DNA of 64,000 nt from Acanthamoeba sp. SK_2022b (GCA_027943245.1 JANDJZ010000023.1:124001-188000), one strand, 5' to 3'; numbered from the stretch's first letter, positions 36,201-51,200 are shown. Notes: a model not told the origin generated them from the sequence alone. Made by a program: numbers and translations.

Positions 36201-39200
36201 CATCGATCAAGGGCAACCTCGAGGTTTCGTCAGACGTTCTTGTGGGCGAGACGCTGAGCGTTGTGGGCGAGACCACTCTCGAGTCTCACCTGCACGCCCT
36301 CTCCGACGCCTTCGTGGGTGGCGATCTTTCGGTTGGCGGTCAGGCTTCCATCCGCGGCGACGTGCACACCGACGGCGATCTGTTTGTGGAGAAGTCCACG
36401 AGCCTCGGTCTGGATCTGTTCGTCGTGGGCGAGACCACTCTCGAGGCCGACCTGCTCGTCAATGCCGATGCTGTCGTCACAGGCACATCATCGCTCGAGG
36501 GCAACGTGTTCGCTGGCAACGATCTGTCAGTCGCTCGCGACACCGTCATCGGCCGCGATGCATCGATCAAGGGCAACCTCGAGGTTTCATCAGACGTTCT
36601 TGTGGGCGAGATGCTGAGCGTTGTGGGCGAGACCACTCTCGAGTCTCACCTGCACGCCCTTTCCAACGCCTTCGTGGGTGGCGATCTTTCGATTGGCGGT
36701 CAGGCTTCCATCCGCGGCGACGTGCACACCGACGGCGATCTGTTCGTGGAGAAGTCCACGAGCCTCGGTCTGGATCTGTTCGTCGTGGGCAAGACCACCC
36801 TCGAGGCCGACCTGCTCGTCAATGCCGATGCTGTCGTCACGGGCCTGTCCTCGCTCGAGGGCGACGTGTTCGCCGGCAACGATCTGTCAGTCGCTCGCGA
36901 CACCGTCATCGGCCGCAATGCTCTGGTAGAGGGCAACCTCGAGGTTTCGTCAGACGTTCTCGTGGGCGAGACACTGAGCGTTGTGGGCGAGACCACTTTG
37001 GAGTCTCACCTGCACGCCCTCTCCGACGCCTTCGTGGGTGGCGATCTTTCGGTTGACGGTCAGGCTTCCATCCGCGGCGACGTGCACACCGACGGCGATC
37101 TGTTCGTGGAGAAGTCCACCAGCCTCGGCGACCACCTCGTGGTCGTGGGCGAGACCACCCTCGAGGACGACCTGCTCGTCGACGCCGACGCCGCCATCAC
37201 TGGCTCGCTGAGCGTCACGGGCAAGTCGACTCTCGACGACGACGTGTTCGCCGGCAACGACCTGTCAGTCGCTCGCGACACCGTCATCGGCCGCGACGCA
37301 TCGGTCAAGGGCGACCTCGAGGTTGCCTTGAACGCACTCGTCGGTGAGACTCTCAACGTGGCTGGCGAGACGACTCTGCAGTCGGATCTGCAGGCTCTTG
37401 CGGACGTGTACGTGAGTGGTCTTCTGTCGGTTCTTGGCTCGACGTCAGTGCGCGGCGACATGCACACCGACGGCGATCTGTTCGTGGAGAAGGCCACCAG
37501 CCTCGGCGGCCACCTCGTGGTCGTGGGCGAGACCACTCTCGAGGCCGATCTGCTCGTCGACGCCAACGCTGTCGTCGCGCAGTCATTGACAGTTGTCAAG
37601 ACGGCGACCGTCGAGGGCGTCGTGCGCGGTCTGTCAGACGTGCTCGTGGGCGGCGAGCTCAAGGTGGACAAGTTCACCGAGCTTCGCGACGGCCTCTACG
37701 TCGACGGCCTGTCTTCGTTCGCCGAGGACATGGCCGTGGGCGCCAACGTTGAGGTGAGCGGCAACGTTGCCGTGGGCGGCGATCTTGCTGTGGACGGCGA
37801 TGGCGCATTCGGCGGACTGGTGTCAGTGCGCGGCGACGTGAGGACCGACGGCGATCTGTTCGTGGAGAAGTCCACCAGCCTCGGTCTGGATCTGTTCGTC
37901 GTGGGCGAGACCACTCTCGAGGCCGATCTGCTCGTCGATGCCGATGCTGTCGTCACAGGCACGTCATCGCTCGAGGGCGACGTGTTCGCTGGCAACGATC
38001 TGTCAGTCGCTCGCGACACCGTCATCGGCCGCGATGCATCGATCAAGGGCAACCTCGAGGTTTCGTCAGACGTTCTTGTGGGCGAGACGCTGAGCGTTGT
38101 GGGCGAGACCACTTTGGCGTCCCACCTGCACGCCCTCTCCGACGCCTTCGTGGGAGGCGATCTTTCGGTTGACGGTCAGGCTTCCATCCGCGGCGACGTG
38201 CACACCGACGGCGATCTGTTCGTGGAGAAGTCCACGAGCCTCGGTCTGGATCTGTTCGTCGTGGGCGAGACCATTCTCGAGGCCGATCTGCTCGTCAATG
38301 CCGATGCTGTCGTCACAGGCACATCATCTCTCGAGGGCAACGTGTTCGCTGGCAACGATCTGTCAGTCGCTCGCGACACCGTCATCGGCCGCAATGCTCT
38401 GGTAGAGGGCAACCTCGAGGTTTCGTCAGACGTTCTCGTGGGCGAGATGCTGAGCGTTGTGGGCGAGACCACTTTGGAGTCTCACCTGCACGCCCTCTCC
38501 GACGCCTTCGTGGGTGGCGATCTTTCGGTTGACGGTCAGGCTTCCATCCGCGGCGACGTGCACACCGACGGCGATCTGTTCGTGGAGAAGTCCACCAGCC
38601 TCGGCGACCACCTCGTGGTCGTGGGCGAGACCACTCTCGAGGACGACCTGCTCGTCGACGCCGACGCCGCCATCACTGGCTCGCTGAGCGTCACGGGCAA
38701 GTCGACTCTCGACGACGACGTGTTCGCCGGCAACGACCTGTCAGTCGCTCGCGACACCGTCATCGGCCGCGACGCATCGGTCAAGGGCGACCTCGAGGTT
38801 GCCTTGAACGCACTCGTCGGCGAGACTCTCAACGTGGCTGGCGAGACGACTCTGCAGTCAGACCTGGAGGCTCTGGCGGACGTGCATGTGAGCGGTCTTC
38901 TGTCGGTTCTTGGCTCGACGTCGGTGCGCGGCGACGTACACACCGACGGCGATCTGTTCGTGGAGAAGGCCACCAGCCTCGGCGGCCACCTCGTGGTCGT
39001 GGGCGAGACCACTCTCGAGGACGACCTGCTCGTCGATGCCAACGCCGTCGTCTCGCAGTCGCTGACGGTTGTCAAGACGGCGACCGTCGAGGGCGTCGTG
39101 CGCGGTCTGTCAGACGTGCTCGTGGGCGGCGAGCTCAAGGTGGACAAGTTCACCGAGCTTCGCGACGGGCTCTACGTCGACGGCCTGTCTTCGTTCGCCG

Positions 39201-42200
39201 AGGACATGGCCGTGGGCGCCAACGTTGAGGTGAGCGGCAACGTTGCCGTGGGCGGCGATCTTGCTGTGGACGGCGATGGCGCATTCGGCGGACTGGTGTC
39301 AGTGCGCGGCGACGTGAGGACCGACGGCGATCTGTTCGTGGAGAAGTCCACGAGCCTCGGTCTGGATCTGTTCGTCGTGGGCGAGACCACTCTCGAGGCC
39401 GACCTGCTCGTCAATGCCGATGCTGTCGTCACAGGCACGTCATCGCTCGAGGGCGACGTGTTCGCTGGCAACGATCTGTCAGTCGCTCGCGACGCCGTCA
39501 TCGGCCGCGATGCATCAATCGAGGGCAACCTCGAGGTTTCGTCAGACGTTCTTGTGGGCGATACGCTGAGCGTTGTTGGCGAGACCACTCTCGAGTCTCA
39601 CCTGCACGCCCTCTCCGACGCCTACATTGGTTTCGATCTTTCGGTTGGCGGTTCGGCTTCCATCCGCGGCGACGTGCACACCGACGGCGATCTGTTTGTG
39701 GAGAAGTCCACCAGCCTCGGCGAAACTCTGCTTGTCGTGGGCGAGACCACCCTCGAGGCCGACCTGCTCGTCAATGCCGATGCTGTCGTCACAGGCACAT
39801 CATCGCTCGAGGGCAACGTGTTCGCTGGCAACGATCTGTCAGTCGCTCGCGACACCGTCATCGGCCGCGATGCATCGATCAAGGGCAACCTCGAGGTTTC
39901 ATCAGACGTTCTTGTGGGCGAGATGCTGAGCGTTGTGGGCGAGACCACTCTCGAGTCTCACCTGCACGCCCTTTCCAACGCCTTCGTGGGTGGCGATCTT
40001 TCGATTGGCGGTCAGGCTTCCATCCGCGGCGACGTGCACACCGACGGCGATCTGTTCGTGGAGAAGTCCACCAGCCTCGGTCTGGATCTGTTCGTCGTGG
40101 GCGAGACCACTCTCGAGGCCGACCTGCTTGTCAATGCCGATGCTGTCGTCACGGGCCTGTCCTCGCTCGAGGGCGACGTGTTCGCTGGCAACGATCTGTC
40201 AGTCGCTCGCGACACCGTCATCGGCCGCAATGCATTGGTCGAGGGCAACCTCGAGGTTTCGTCAGACGTTCTTGTGGGCGATACGCTGAGCGTTGTGGGC
40301 GAGACCACTTTGGAGTCTCACCTGCACGCCCTCTCCGACGCCTTCGTGGGTGGCGATCTTTCGGTTGACGGTCAGGCTTCCATCCGCGGCGACGTGCACA
40401 CCGACGGCGATCTGTTCGTGGAGAAGTCCACCAGCCTCGGCGACCACCTCGTGGTCGTGGGCGAGACCACTCTCGAGGACGACCTGCTCGTCGACGCCGA
40501 CGCCGCCATCACTGGCTCGCTGAGCGTCACGGGCAAGTCGACTCTCGACGACGACGTGTTCGCCGGCAACGACCTGTCAGTCGCTCGCGACACCGTCATC
40601 GGCCGCGACGCATCGGTCAAGGGCGACCTCGAGGTTGCCTTGAACGCACTCGTCGGCGAGACTCTCAACGTGGCTGGCGAGACGACTCTGCAGTCAGACC
40701 TGGAGGCTCTTGCGGACGTGCATGTGAGCGGTCTTCTGTCGGTGCTTGGCTCTACGTCAGTGCGCGGCGACATGCACACCGACGGCGATCTGTTCGTGGA
40801 GAAGGCCACCAGCCTCGGCGGCCACCTCGTGGTCGTGGGCGAGACCACTCTCGAGGCCGATCTGCTCGTCGACGCCAACGCTGTCGTCTCGCAGTCATTG
40901 ACAGTTGTCAAGACGGCGACCGTCGAGGGCGTCGTGCGCGGTCTGTCAGACGTGCTCGTGGGCGGCGAGCTCAAGGTGGACAAGTTCACCGAGCTTCGCG
41001 ACGGCCTCTACGTCGACGGCCTGTCTTCGTTCGCCGAGGACATGGCCGTGGGCGCCAACGTTGAGGTGAGCGGCAACGTTGCCGTGGGCGGCGATCTTGC
41101 TGTGGACGGCGATGGCGCATTCGGCGGACTGGTGTCAGTGCGCGGCGACGTGAGGACCGACGGCGATCTGTTCGTGGAGAAGTCCACGAGCCTCGGTCTG
41201 GATCTGTTCGTCGTGGGCGAGACCACTCTCGAGGCCGACCTGCTCGTCAATGCCGATGCTGTCGTCACAGGCACGTCATCGCTCGAGGGCAACGTGTTCG
41301 CTGGCAACGATCTGTCAGTCGCTCGCGACGCCGTCATCGGCCGCAATGCTCTAGTCGAGGGCGACCTCGAGGTTTCGTCAGACGTTCTTGTGGGCGATAC
41401 GCTGAGCGTTGTTGGCGAGACCACTCTCGAGTCTCACCTGCACGCCCTCTCCGACGCCTACATTGGTTTCGATCTTTCGGTTGGCGGTTCGGCTTCCATC
41501 CGCGGCGACGTGCACACCGACGGCGATCTGTTTGTGGAGAAGTCCACCAGCCTCGGCGAAACTCTGCTTGTCGTGGGCGAGACCACCCTCGAGGCCGACC
41601 TGCTCGTCAATGCCGATGCTGTCGTCACAGGCACATCATCGCTCGAGGGCAACGTGTTCGCTGGCAACGATCTGTCAGTCGCTCGCGACACCGTCATCGG
41701 CCGCGATGCATCGATCAAGGGCAACCTCGAGGTTTCATCAGACGTTCTTGTGGGCGAGATGCTGAGCGTTGTGGGCGAGACCACTCTCGAGTCTCACCTG
41801 CACGCCCTTTCCAACGCCTTCGTGGGTGGCGATCTTTCGATTGGCGGTCAGGCTTCCATCCGCGGCGACGTGCACACCGACGGCGATCTGTTCGTGGAGA
41901 AGTCCACGAGCCTCGGTCTGGATCTGTTCGTCGTGGGCAAGACCACCCTCGAGGCCGACCTGCTCGTCAATGCCGATGCTGTCGTCACGGGCCTGTCCTC
42001 GCTCGAGGGCGACGTGTTCGCCGGCAACGATCTGTCAGTCGCTCGCGACACCGTCATCGGCCGCAATGCTCTGGTAGAGGGCAACCTCGAGGTTTCGTCA
42101 GACGTTCTCGTGGGCGAGACACTGAGCGTTGTGGGCGAGACCACTTTGGAGTCTCACCTGCACGCCCTCTCCGACGCCTTCGTGGGTGGCGATCTTTCGG

Positions 42201-45200
42201 TTGACGGTCAGGCTTCCATCCGCGGCGACGTGCACACCGACGGCGATCTGTTCGTGGAGAAGTCCACCAGCCTCGGCGACCACCTCGTGGTCGTGGGCGA
42301 GACCACTCTCGAGGACGACCTTCTCGTCGACGCCAACGCTGTCATCTCGCAGTCGCTGACAGTTGTCAAGACGGCAACTGTCGAAGGTGTCGTGCGCGGT
42401 CTGTCAGACGTGCTCGTGGGCGGCGAGCTCAAGGTGGACAAGTTCACCGAGCTTCGCGACGGCCTCTACGTCGACGGCCTGTCTTCGTTCGCCGAGGACA
42501 TGACCGTGGGCGCCAACGTTGATATTACCGGCAACGTGAACATTGGTGAAGACCTTGAGGTCGGCCAGGATGCGTCCATCATCGGCGATCTCTCCGTACG
42601 CGGTGACGTTAACACCGATGGCGATCTGTTCGTGGAGAAGAGCACGAGCCTCGGCAATGACCTCACGGTTGTGGGCGAGACCAGCCTTAACGCTGGCCTC
42701 GATGTGCTGGGCGCCACCTACCTCCATGATTCGCTCAGTGTTGACTCCGACGCGCGCATCACAGGCACTCTTTCAGTAGAGTCGGACCTCACGGTCGACA
42801 AGGATGTGGTCGTGTATGGCGACCTCTCTGTGGATGGCGCCACCTCTTTGTCATCGACTCTCGACGTCTTTGGCGTGGCCTCATTCGCCACCGACGTGAC
42901 CGTGGCTGCTGACGCTCTTGTGGAGGGCAGCCTCGTGGTCAACGTCAACGCTGATGTCATCGGCGACATTTCCGTTCACGGCGACGTCAACACGGATGGC
43001 GAGCTATTCGTGGAGAAGAGCACGAGCCTCGGCAACACGCTCTACGTGCACGCTGGCACCGACCTCGGCTCCACTCTTGAAGTGGCAGGCGCGAGCAGCT
43101 TCCAGGGCTACGTCTTCGTCAACAACGAAGCCTCCATCTCTGGCACCGTGTGGGCTGGCTGGGACATGTCGGTCGATCGCGACGTCATCGTCGGCAGGAA
43201 CACCCACCTCCTTGGCGACCTGGCCGTCAGCGGCAAGGCGCAGGTGGACGGCAAGTCATCGGTCAAGGGCGAGCTCGTCGTGGACGACAAGGTCACCTTC
43301 CAAGACGATCTCGATGTCTATGGCGAGGTGTCGGTGCGCGGCGACGTCAACACCGACGGCGATCTGTTCGTGGAGAAGTCCACCAGCCTCGGCGATCACC
43401 TCACGGTCGTGGGCGAGACGAGCTTGGGCTCAGGCCTCGACGTGCTTGGCGAGACCAGCATCCACAACTGGTTCTTCGTCGACAACGACGCCCAGGTGAC
43501 GGGCACCCTGTGGGTGGACTACGACCTCTCAGTCGGTCGCAACCTCGTGCTCGAGAACGACGCCTCGGTCGGCGGCGACGTCGAGATCAGCGGCTACGCC
43601 CTCGTGAGCGGCCTGGCATCGCTCGAGGACCGACTTGTGGTCGACGGCGAGACGACCCTCGCGAGCGACCTGTTCGCGCGGGCCGACGTCTTGGTGGATG
43701 GCGAGCTGTCGGTGAACGGCGACGTGCAGATCGACAGCGCGCTGTTTGTCGAGGATGCCACGAGCCTCGGCGACGACCTCACGGTCGTGGGCGAGACCAG
43801 CCTCAACGCCGGTCTCGACGTGCTGGGCGCCACCTATCTCCACGCCTCCCTCAGCGTCGACGCTGATATGCGCGTTTTGGGCACTCTGTCGGTTGGAACT
43901 GATCTCACCGTTGACCACAACGCCCATGTGTCTGGTACCCTTTCAGTCACTGGTGCTACTGTTCTGGCATCAACTTTCGAAGTTGCTGGACACGCTGCGT
44001 TCGCTTCGGGGGTTGCATCGTTCATTGCCGACGTGACCATGGAAGCGGATGCGCATGTTGATGGCAGTCTCGTGGTCAACGCCAATGCCAACGTTCATGG
44101 CGAAGTGTCCGTGCGCGGCGACGTCAACACGGATGGCGAGCTGTTCGTGGAGAAGAGCACGAGCCTCGGCAACACGCTCTACGTGCACGCTGGCACCGAC
44201 CTCGGCTCCACTCTTGAAGTGGCAGGCGCGAGCAGCTTCCAGGGCTACGTCTTCGTCAACAACGAAGCCTCCATCTCTGGCACCGTGTGGGCCGGCTGGG
44301 ACATGTCGGTCGACCGCGACGTCATCGTCGGCAGGAACACCCACCTCCTTGGCGACCTGGCCGTCAGCGGCAAGTCACAGGTGGACGGCAAGTCATCGGT
44401 CAAGGGCGAGCTCGTCGTGGACGACATGGTCACCTTCCAAGACGATCTCGATGTCTATGGCGAGGTGTCGGTGCGCGGCGACATCAACACCGACGGCGAT
44501 CTGTTCGTAGAGAAGAGCTCGAGCCTCGGCGCCAACCTCACGGTCGTGGGCGAGACGAGCTTGGGCTCAGGCCTCGACGTGCAGGGCGAGACCAGCATCC
44601 ACAACTGGTTCTTCGTCGACAACGATGCCCAGGTGACGGGCACCCTGTGGGTGGACTACGACCTCTCAGTCGGTCGCAACCTCGTGCTCGAGAACGACGC
44701 CTCGGTCGGCGGCGACGTCGAGATCAGCGGCTACGCCCTCGTGAGCGGCCTGGCATCGCTCGAGGACCGACTTGTGGTCGACGGCGAGACGACCCTCGCG
44801 AGCGACCTGTTCGCGCGGGCCGACGTCTTGGTGGATGGCGAGCTGTCGGTGAACGGCGACGTGCAGATCGACAGCGCGCTGTTTGTCGAGGATGCCACGA
44901 GCCTCGGCGACGACCTCACGGTCGTTGGCGAGACCAGCCTCAATGGCGACCTCGACGTGCTGGGCGCCACCTACCTCCATGCTTCGCTCAGCGTCGATGC
45001 CGACGCGCTCATCACAGGCACTCTGTCGGTCGAGTCGGACCTCACGGTCGACGAGGACGCGGTCGTGTCTGGCGACCTCTCTGTGGACGGCGCCACCTCT
45101 TTGTCATCGACTCTCGACGTCTTTGGCGTGGCCTCATTCGCCGCCGATGTGACCGTGGCTGCTGACGCTCTTGTGGAGGGCAGCCTCGTGGTCAACGTCA

Positions 45201-48200
45201 ACGCTGATGTCATCGGCGACATTTCCGTTCACGGCGACGTCAACACGGATGGCGAGCTGTTCGTGGAGAAGAGCACGAGCCTCGGCAACACGCTCTACGT
45301 GCACGCTGGCACCGACCTCGGTTCCACTCTTGAAGTGGCAGGCGCGAGCAGCTTCCAGGGCTACGTCTTCGTCAACAACGAAGCCTCCATCTCTGGCACC
45401 GTGTGGGCCGGCTGGGACATGTCGGTCGACCGCGACGTCATCGTCGGCAGGAACACCCACCTCCTTGGCGACCTGGCCGTCAGCGGCAAGGCGCAGGTGG
45501 ACGGCAAGTCATCGGTCAAGGGCGAGCTCGTCGTGGACGACAAGGTCACCTTCCAAGACGATCTCGATGTCTATGGCGAGGTGTCGGTGCGCGGCGACGT
45601 CAACACCGACGGCGATCTGTTCGTGGAGAAGAGCTCGAGCCTCGGCGCCGACCTCACGGTCGTGGGCGAGACCAGCCTCAGGGGCCGCCTCGACGTGCTT
45701 GGCGAGACCACCATCCACAACTACCTCTCCGTCACCAACGACGCCGCCGTGACAGGCACCCTCTGGGCCGACTTCGACCTCTCGGTCGGCCGCGATCTCA
45801 TCGTCGAGAGCAACGTGTGGACCAAGGGCACCCTCCAGGTCGACCAGCAGACCTCCCTCAGGTCGGACCTCGTGGTCGACGGCAGCAGCACGCTCGCCGG
45901 CGATCTGCTGGCTCAGGCCGATGCGCTCATCAGCGGCGAGCTGTCGGTGCGCGGCAACGTGCGCACCGACGGCGATCTGTTCGTGGAGAAGACCACCAGC
46001 CTCGGCGACGACCTCACGGTCGTTGGAGAGACCAGCCTCACTGGCGGCCTCGACGTGCTGGGCGCCACCTATCTCCATGCTTCGCTCAGTGTTGACGCCG
46101 ACGCGCTCGTCACAGGCACTCTGTCGGTCGAGTCGGACCTCACGGTCGACGAGGACGCGTTCGTGTCTGGCGACCTCTCTGTGGATGGCGCCACCTCTCT
46201 GTCATCGACTCTCGACGTCTTTGGCGTGGCCTCATTCGCCACCGACGTGACCGTGGCTGCTGACGCTCTTGTGGAGGGCAGCCTCGTGGTCAGCACCGAC
46301 GCTGACGTTCTGGGAGACGTTTCCGTTCACGGCGACATCAACACTGATGGCGAGCTGTTCGTGGAAAAGAGCACGAGCCTCGGCGACGACCTCACGGTCG
46401 TTGGCGAGACCAGCCTCAACGCCGGTCTCGACGTGCTGGGCGCCACCTATCTCCATGCTTCGCTCAGTGTTGACGCCGACGCGCTCATCACAGGCACTCT
46501 GTCGGTCGAGTCGGATCTCACGGTCGACGATGACGCGTTCGTGTCTGGCGACCTCTCTGTGGACGGCGCCACCTCTCTGTCATCGACTCTCGACGTCTTT
46601 GGCGTGGCCTCATTCGCCACCGACGTGACCGTGGCTGCTGACGCTCTTGTGGAGGGCAGCCTCGTGGTCAACGTCAACGCTGATGTCATCGGCGACATTT
46701 CCGTTCACGGCGACATCAACACGGATGGCGAGCTGTTCGTGGAGAAGAGCACGAGCCTCGGCAACACGCTCTACGTGCACGCTGGCACCGACCTCGGTTC
46801 CACTCTTGAAGTGGCAGGCGCGAGCAGCTTCCAGGGCTACGTCTTCGTCAACAACGAAGCCTCCATCTCTGGCACCGTGTGGGCTGGCTGGGACATGTCG
46901 GTCGACCGCGACGTCATCGTCGGCAGGAACACCCACCTCCTTGGCGACCTGGCCGTCAGCGGCAAGTCACAGGTGGACGGCAAGTCATCGGTCAAGGGCG
47001 AGCTCGTCGTGGACGACAAGGTCACCTTCCAAGACGATCTCGATGTCTATGGCGAGGTGTCGGTGCGCGGCGACATCAACACCGACGGCGATCTGTTCGT
47101 GGAGAAGACCACCAGCCTCGGCGCCAACCTCACGGTCGTGGGCGAGACGAGCTTGGGCTCAGGCCTCGACGTGCTTGGCGAGACCAGCATCCACAACTGG
47201 TTCTTCGTCGACAACGACGCCCAGGTGACGGGCACCCTGTGGGTGGACTACGACCTCTCAGTCGGTCGCAACCTCGTGCTCGAGAATGACGCCTCGGTCG
47301 GCGGCGACGTCGAGATCAGCGGCTACGCCCTCGTGAGCGGCCTGGCATCGCTCGAGGACCGACTTGTGGTCGACGGCGAGACGACCCTCGCGAGCGACCT
47401 GTTCGCGCGGGCCGACGTCTTGGTGGATGGCGAGCTGTCGGTGAACGGCGACGTGCAGATCGACAGCGCGCTGTTTGTCGAGGATGCCACGAGCCTCGGC
47501 GACGACCTCACGGTCGTGGGCGAGACCAGCCTCTCTGGCGGCCTCGACGTGCTGGGCGCCACCTATCTCCATGCTTCGCTCAGCGTCGACGCCGACGCGC
47601 TCGTCACAGGCACTCTGTCGGTCGAGTCGGATCTCACGGTCGACGAGGACGCGGTCGTGTCTGGCGACCTCTCTGTGGACGGCGCCACCTCTCTGTCATC
47701 GACTCTCGACGTCTTTGGCGTGGCCTCATTCGCCACCGACGTGACCATGGCTGCTGACGCTCTTGTGGAGGGCAGCCTCGTGGTCAACACCGACGCTGAC
47801 GTTCTGGGAGACGTTTCCGTTCACGGCGACATCAACACTGATGGCGAGCTGTTCGTGGAAAAGAGCACGAGCCTCGGCGACGACCTCACGGTCGTTGGCG
47901 AGACCAGCCTCAACGCCGGTCTCGACGTGCTGGGCGCCACCTATCTCCATGCTTCGCTCAGCGTCGACGCCGACGCGCTCATCACAGGCACTCTGTCGGT
48001 CGAGTCGGATCTCACGGTCGACGATGACGCGTTCGTGTCTGGCGACCTCTCTGTGGACGGCGCCACCTCTCTGTCATCGACTCTCGACGTCTTTGGCGTG
48101 GCCTCATTCGCCGCCGATGTGACCGTGGCTGCTGACGCTCTTGTGGAGGGCAGCCTCGTGGTCAACGTCAACGCTGATGTAGTCGGCGACGTTTCCGTTC

Positions 48201-51200
48201 ACGGCGACGTCAACACGAATGGCGATCTCTACGTGGAGAAGAGCACGAGCCTCGGCGACGACCTCACGGTCGTTGGCGAGACCAGCCTCAATGGCGACCT
48301 CGACGTGCTGGGCGCCACCTATCTCCATGCTTCGCTCAGCGTCGACGCCGACGCGCTCATCACAGGCACTCTGTCGGTCGAGTCGGATCTCACGGTCGAC
48401 GAGGACGCGTTCGTGTCTGGTGACCTCTCTGTGGATGGCGCCACCTCTCTGTCATCGACTCTCGACGTCTTTGGCGTGGCCTCATTCGCCGCCGACGTGA
48501 CCGTGGCTGCTGACGCTCTTGTGGAGGGCAGCCTCGTGGTCAACGTCAACGCTGATGTCATCGGCGACATTTCCGTTCACGGCGACGTCAACACGGATGG
48601 CGAGCTGTTCGTGGAGAAGAGCACGAGCCTCGGCAACACGCTCTACGTGCACGCTGGCACCGACCTCGGCTCCACTCTTGAAGTGGCAGGCGCGAGCAGC
48701 TTCCAGGGCTACGTCTTCGTCAACAACGAAGCCTCCATCTCTGGCACCGTGTGGGCCGGCTGGGACATGTCGGTCGACCGCGACGTCATCGTCGGCAGGA
48801 ACACCCACCTCCTTGGCGACCTGGCCGTCAGCGGCAAGGCGCAGGTGGACGGCAAGTCATCGGTCAAGGGCGAGCTCGTCGTGGACGACAAGGTCACCTT
48901 CCAAGACGATCTCGATGTCTACGGCGAGGTGTCGGTGCGCGGCGACGTCAACACCGACGGCGATCTGTTCGTGGAGAAGACCACCAGCCTCGGCGCCAAC
49001 CTCACGGTCGTGGGCGAGACGAGCTTGGGCTCAGGCCTCGACGTGCAGGGCGAGACCAGCATCCACAACTGGTTCTTCGTCGACAACGACGCCCAGGTGA
49101 CGGGCACCCTGTGGGTGGACTACGACCTCTCAGTCGGTCGCAACCTCGTGCTCGAGAACGACGCCTCGGTCGGCGGCGACGTCGAGATCAGCGGCTACGC
49201 CCTCGTGAGCGGCCTGGCATCGCTCGAGGACCGACTTGTGGTCGACGGCGAGACGACCCTCGCGAGCGACCTGTTCGCGAGGGCCGACGTCTTGGTGGAT
49301 GGCGAGCTATCGGTGAACGGCAACGTGCAGATCGACAGCGCGCTGTTTGTCGAGGACGCCGCGAGCCTCGGCGACGACCTCACGGTCGTGGGCGAGACCA
49401 GCCTCAACGCCGGTCTCGACGTGCTGGGCGCCACCTATCTCCATGCTTCGCTCAGTGTTGACGCCGACGCGCTCATCACAGGCACTCTGTCGGTCGAGTC
49501 GGATCTCACGGTCGACGATGACGCGTTCGTGTCTGGCGACCTCTCTGTGGACGGCGCCACCTCTCTGTCATCGACTCTCGACGTCTTTGGCGTGGCCTCA
49601 TTCGCCACCGACGTGACCGTGGCTGCTGACGCTCTTGTGGAGGGCAGCCTCGTGGTCAGCACCGATGCTGACGTTCTGGGAGACGTTTCCGTTCACGGCG
49701 ACGTCAACACTGATGGCGATCTCTACGTGGAAAAGAGCACGAGCCTCGGCGACGACCTCACGGTCGTTGGCGAGACCAGCCTCAACGGCGGTCTCGACGT
49801 GCTGGGCGCCACCTATCTCCATGCTTCGCTCAGCGTCGACGCCGACGCGCTCATCACAGGCACTCTGTCGGTCGAGTCGGATCTCACGGTCGACGATGAC
49901 GCGTTCGTGTCTGGCGACCTCTCTGTGGACGGCGCCACCTCTTTGTCATCGACTCTCGACGTCTTTGGCGTGGCCTCATTCGCCGCCGATGTGACCGTGG
50001 CTGCTGACGCTCTTGTGGAGGGCAGCCTCGTGGTCAACACCGACGCTGACGTTCTGGGAGACGTTTCCGTTCACGGCGACGTCAACACGAATGGCGATCT
50101 CTACGTGGAGAAGAGCACGAGCCTCGGCGACGACCTCACGGTCGTGGGCGAGACCAGCCTCAGCGGCCGCCTCGAAGTGCAGGGCGAGACCACCATCCAC
50201 AACTACCTCTCCGTCACCAACGACGCAGCCGTGACAGGCACCCTCTGGGCCGACTTCGACCTCTCGGTCGGCCGTGACCTCATCGTCGAGAGCAACGTGT
50301 GGACCAAGGGCACCCTCCAGGTCGACCAGCAGGCCTCCCTCAGGTCGGACCTCGTGGTCGACGGCAGCAGCACGCTCGCCGGCGATCTGCTGGCTCAGGC
50401 CGATGCGCTCATCAGCGGCGAGCTGTCGGTGCGCGGTAACGTGCACACCGATGGCGATCTGTTCGTGGAGAAGACCACCAGCCTCGGCAGCAACGTAACC
50501 GTGGTGGGCGAGACCAGCCTCGGCGGCAAGCTCGACGTTCTGGGCCAGACCAGCATCCATGACTTCTTCTTCGTTGATAATGATGCTCAGATCACTGGCA
50601 CCGTCTTCATCGATTTCGATCTTTCCATCGACCGCTTCCTGCGCGTCGAAAGCGACTCCGAGCTCGTTGGCAAGCTGCACGTCGGTGATAACGTTATTAT
50701 TGACGGCCTCACCTCGCTAAACGGCCTCGACGTTACTGGCCAGACCACTCTCAGCGACGACCTCTTCGTCGTTGGTGCTGGCTCCATTGGCGGTCTGCTG
50801 ACGGTTAGAGGCAACCTTGGTACCGATGGCAACCTGTTGGTTGAGAACGACTCGCGTATCGGCGGCCTCCTCTCCGTCGTCGGCGACGCCGAGCTTGACA
50901 GCGACCTTTCCGTCGGCGGTAGTGTCGATGTTATTGGCGATCTTGTCGTATCTCAGACCCTGCTTGTCACCCTCGATGCTACCCTCAAGGGCGACGTGGC
51001 CATTGATCAGGACCTCTCCGTGGGCGGCGGTTTGAGCGTCACCCTTCTCGCCAGGTTCCTCGACGAGCTCTCGGTCTCAGGAACTACCTCCCTCGAGGCC
51101 GATGTCTACGCTCACCGTCTGCACGTCCGCGACACCCTTTCCGTCGGGGGCGTCGCCGTCATCCAGGGAACCTTCTCCGTTGACGACACCGCCACCATCG

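Noticed and set aside
18090..50500. CRISPR-like array
   Set aside because: Repeats are coding, have no constant repeat with unique spacers, and no cas genes are present.
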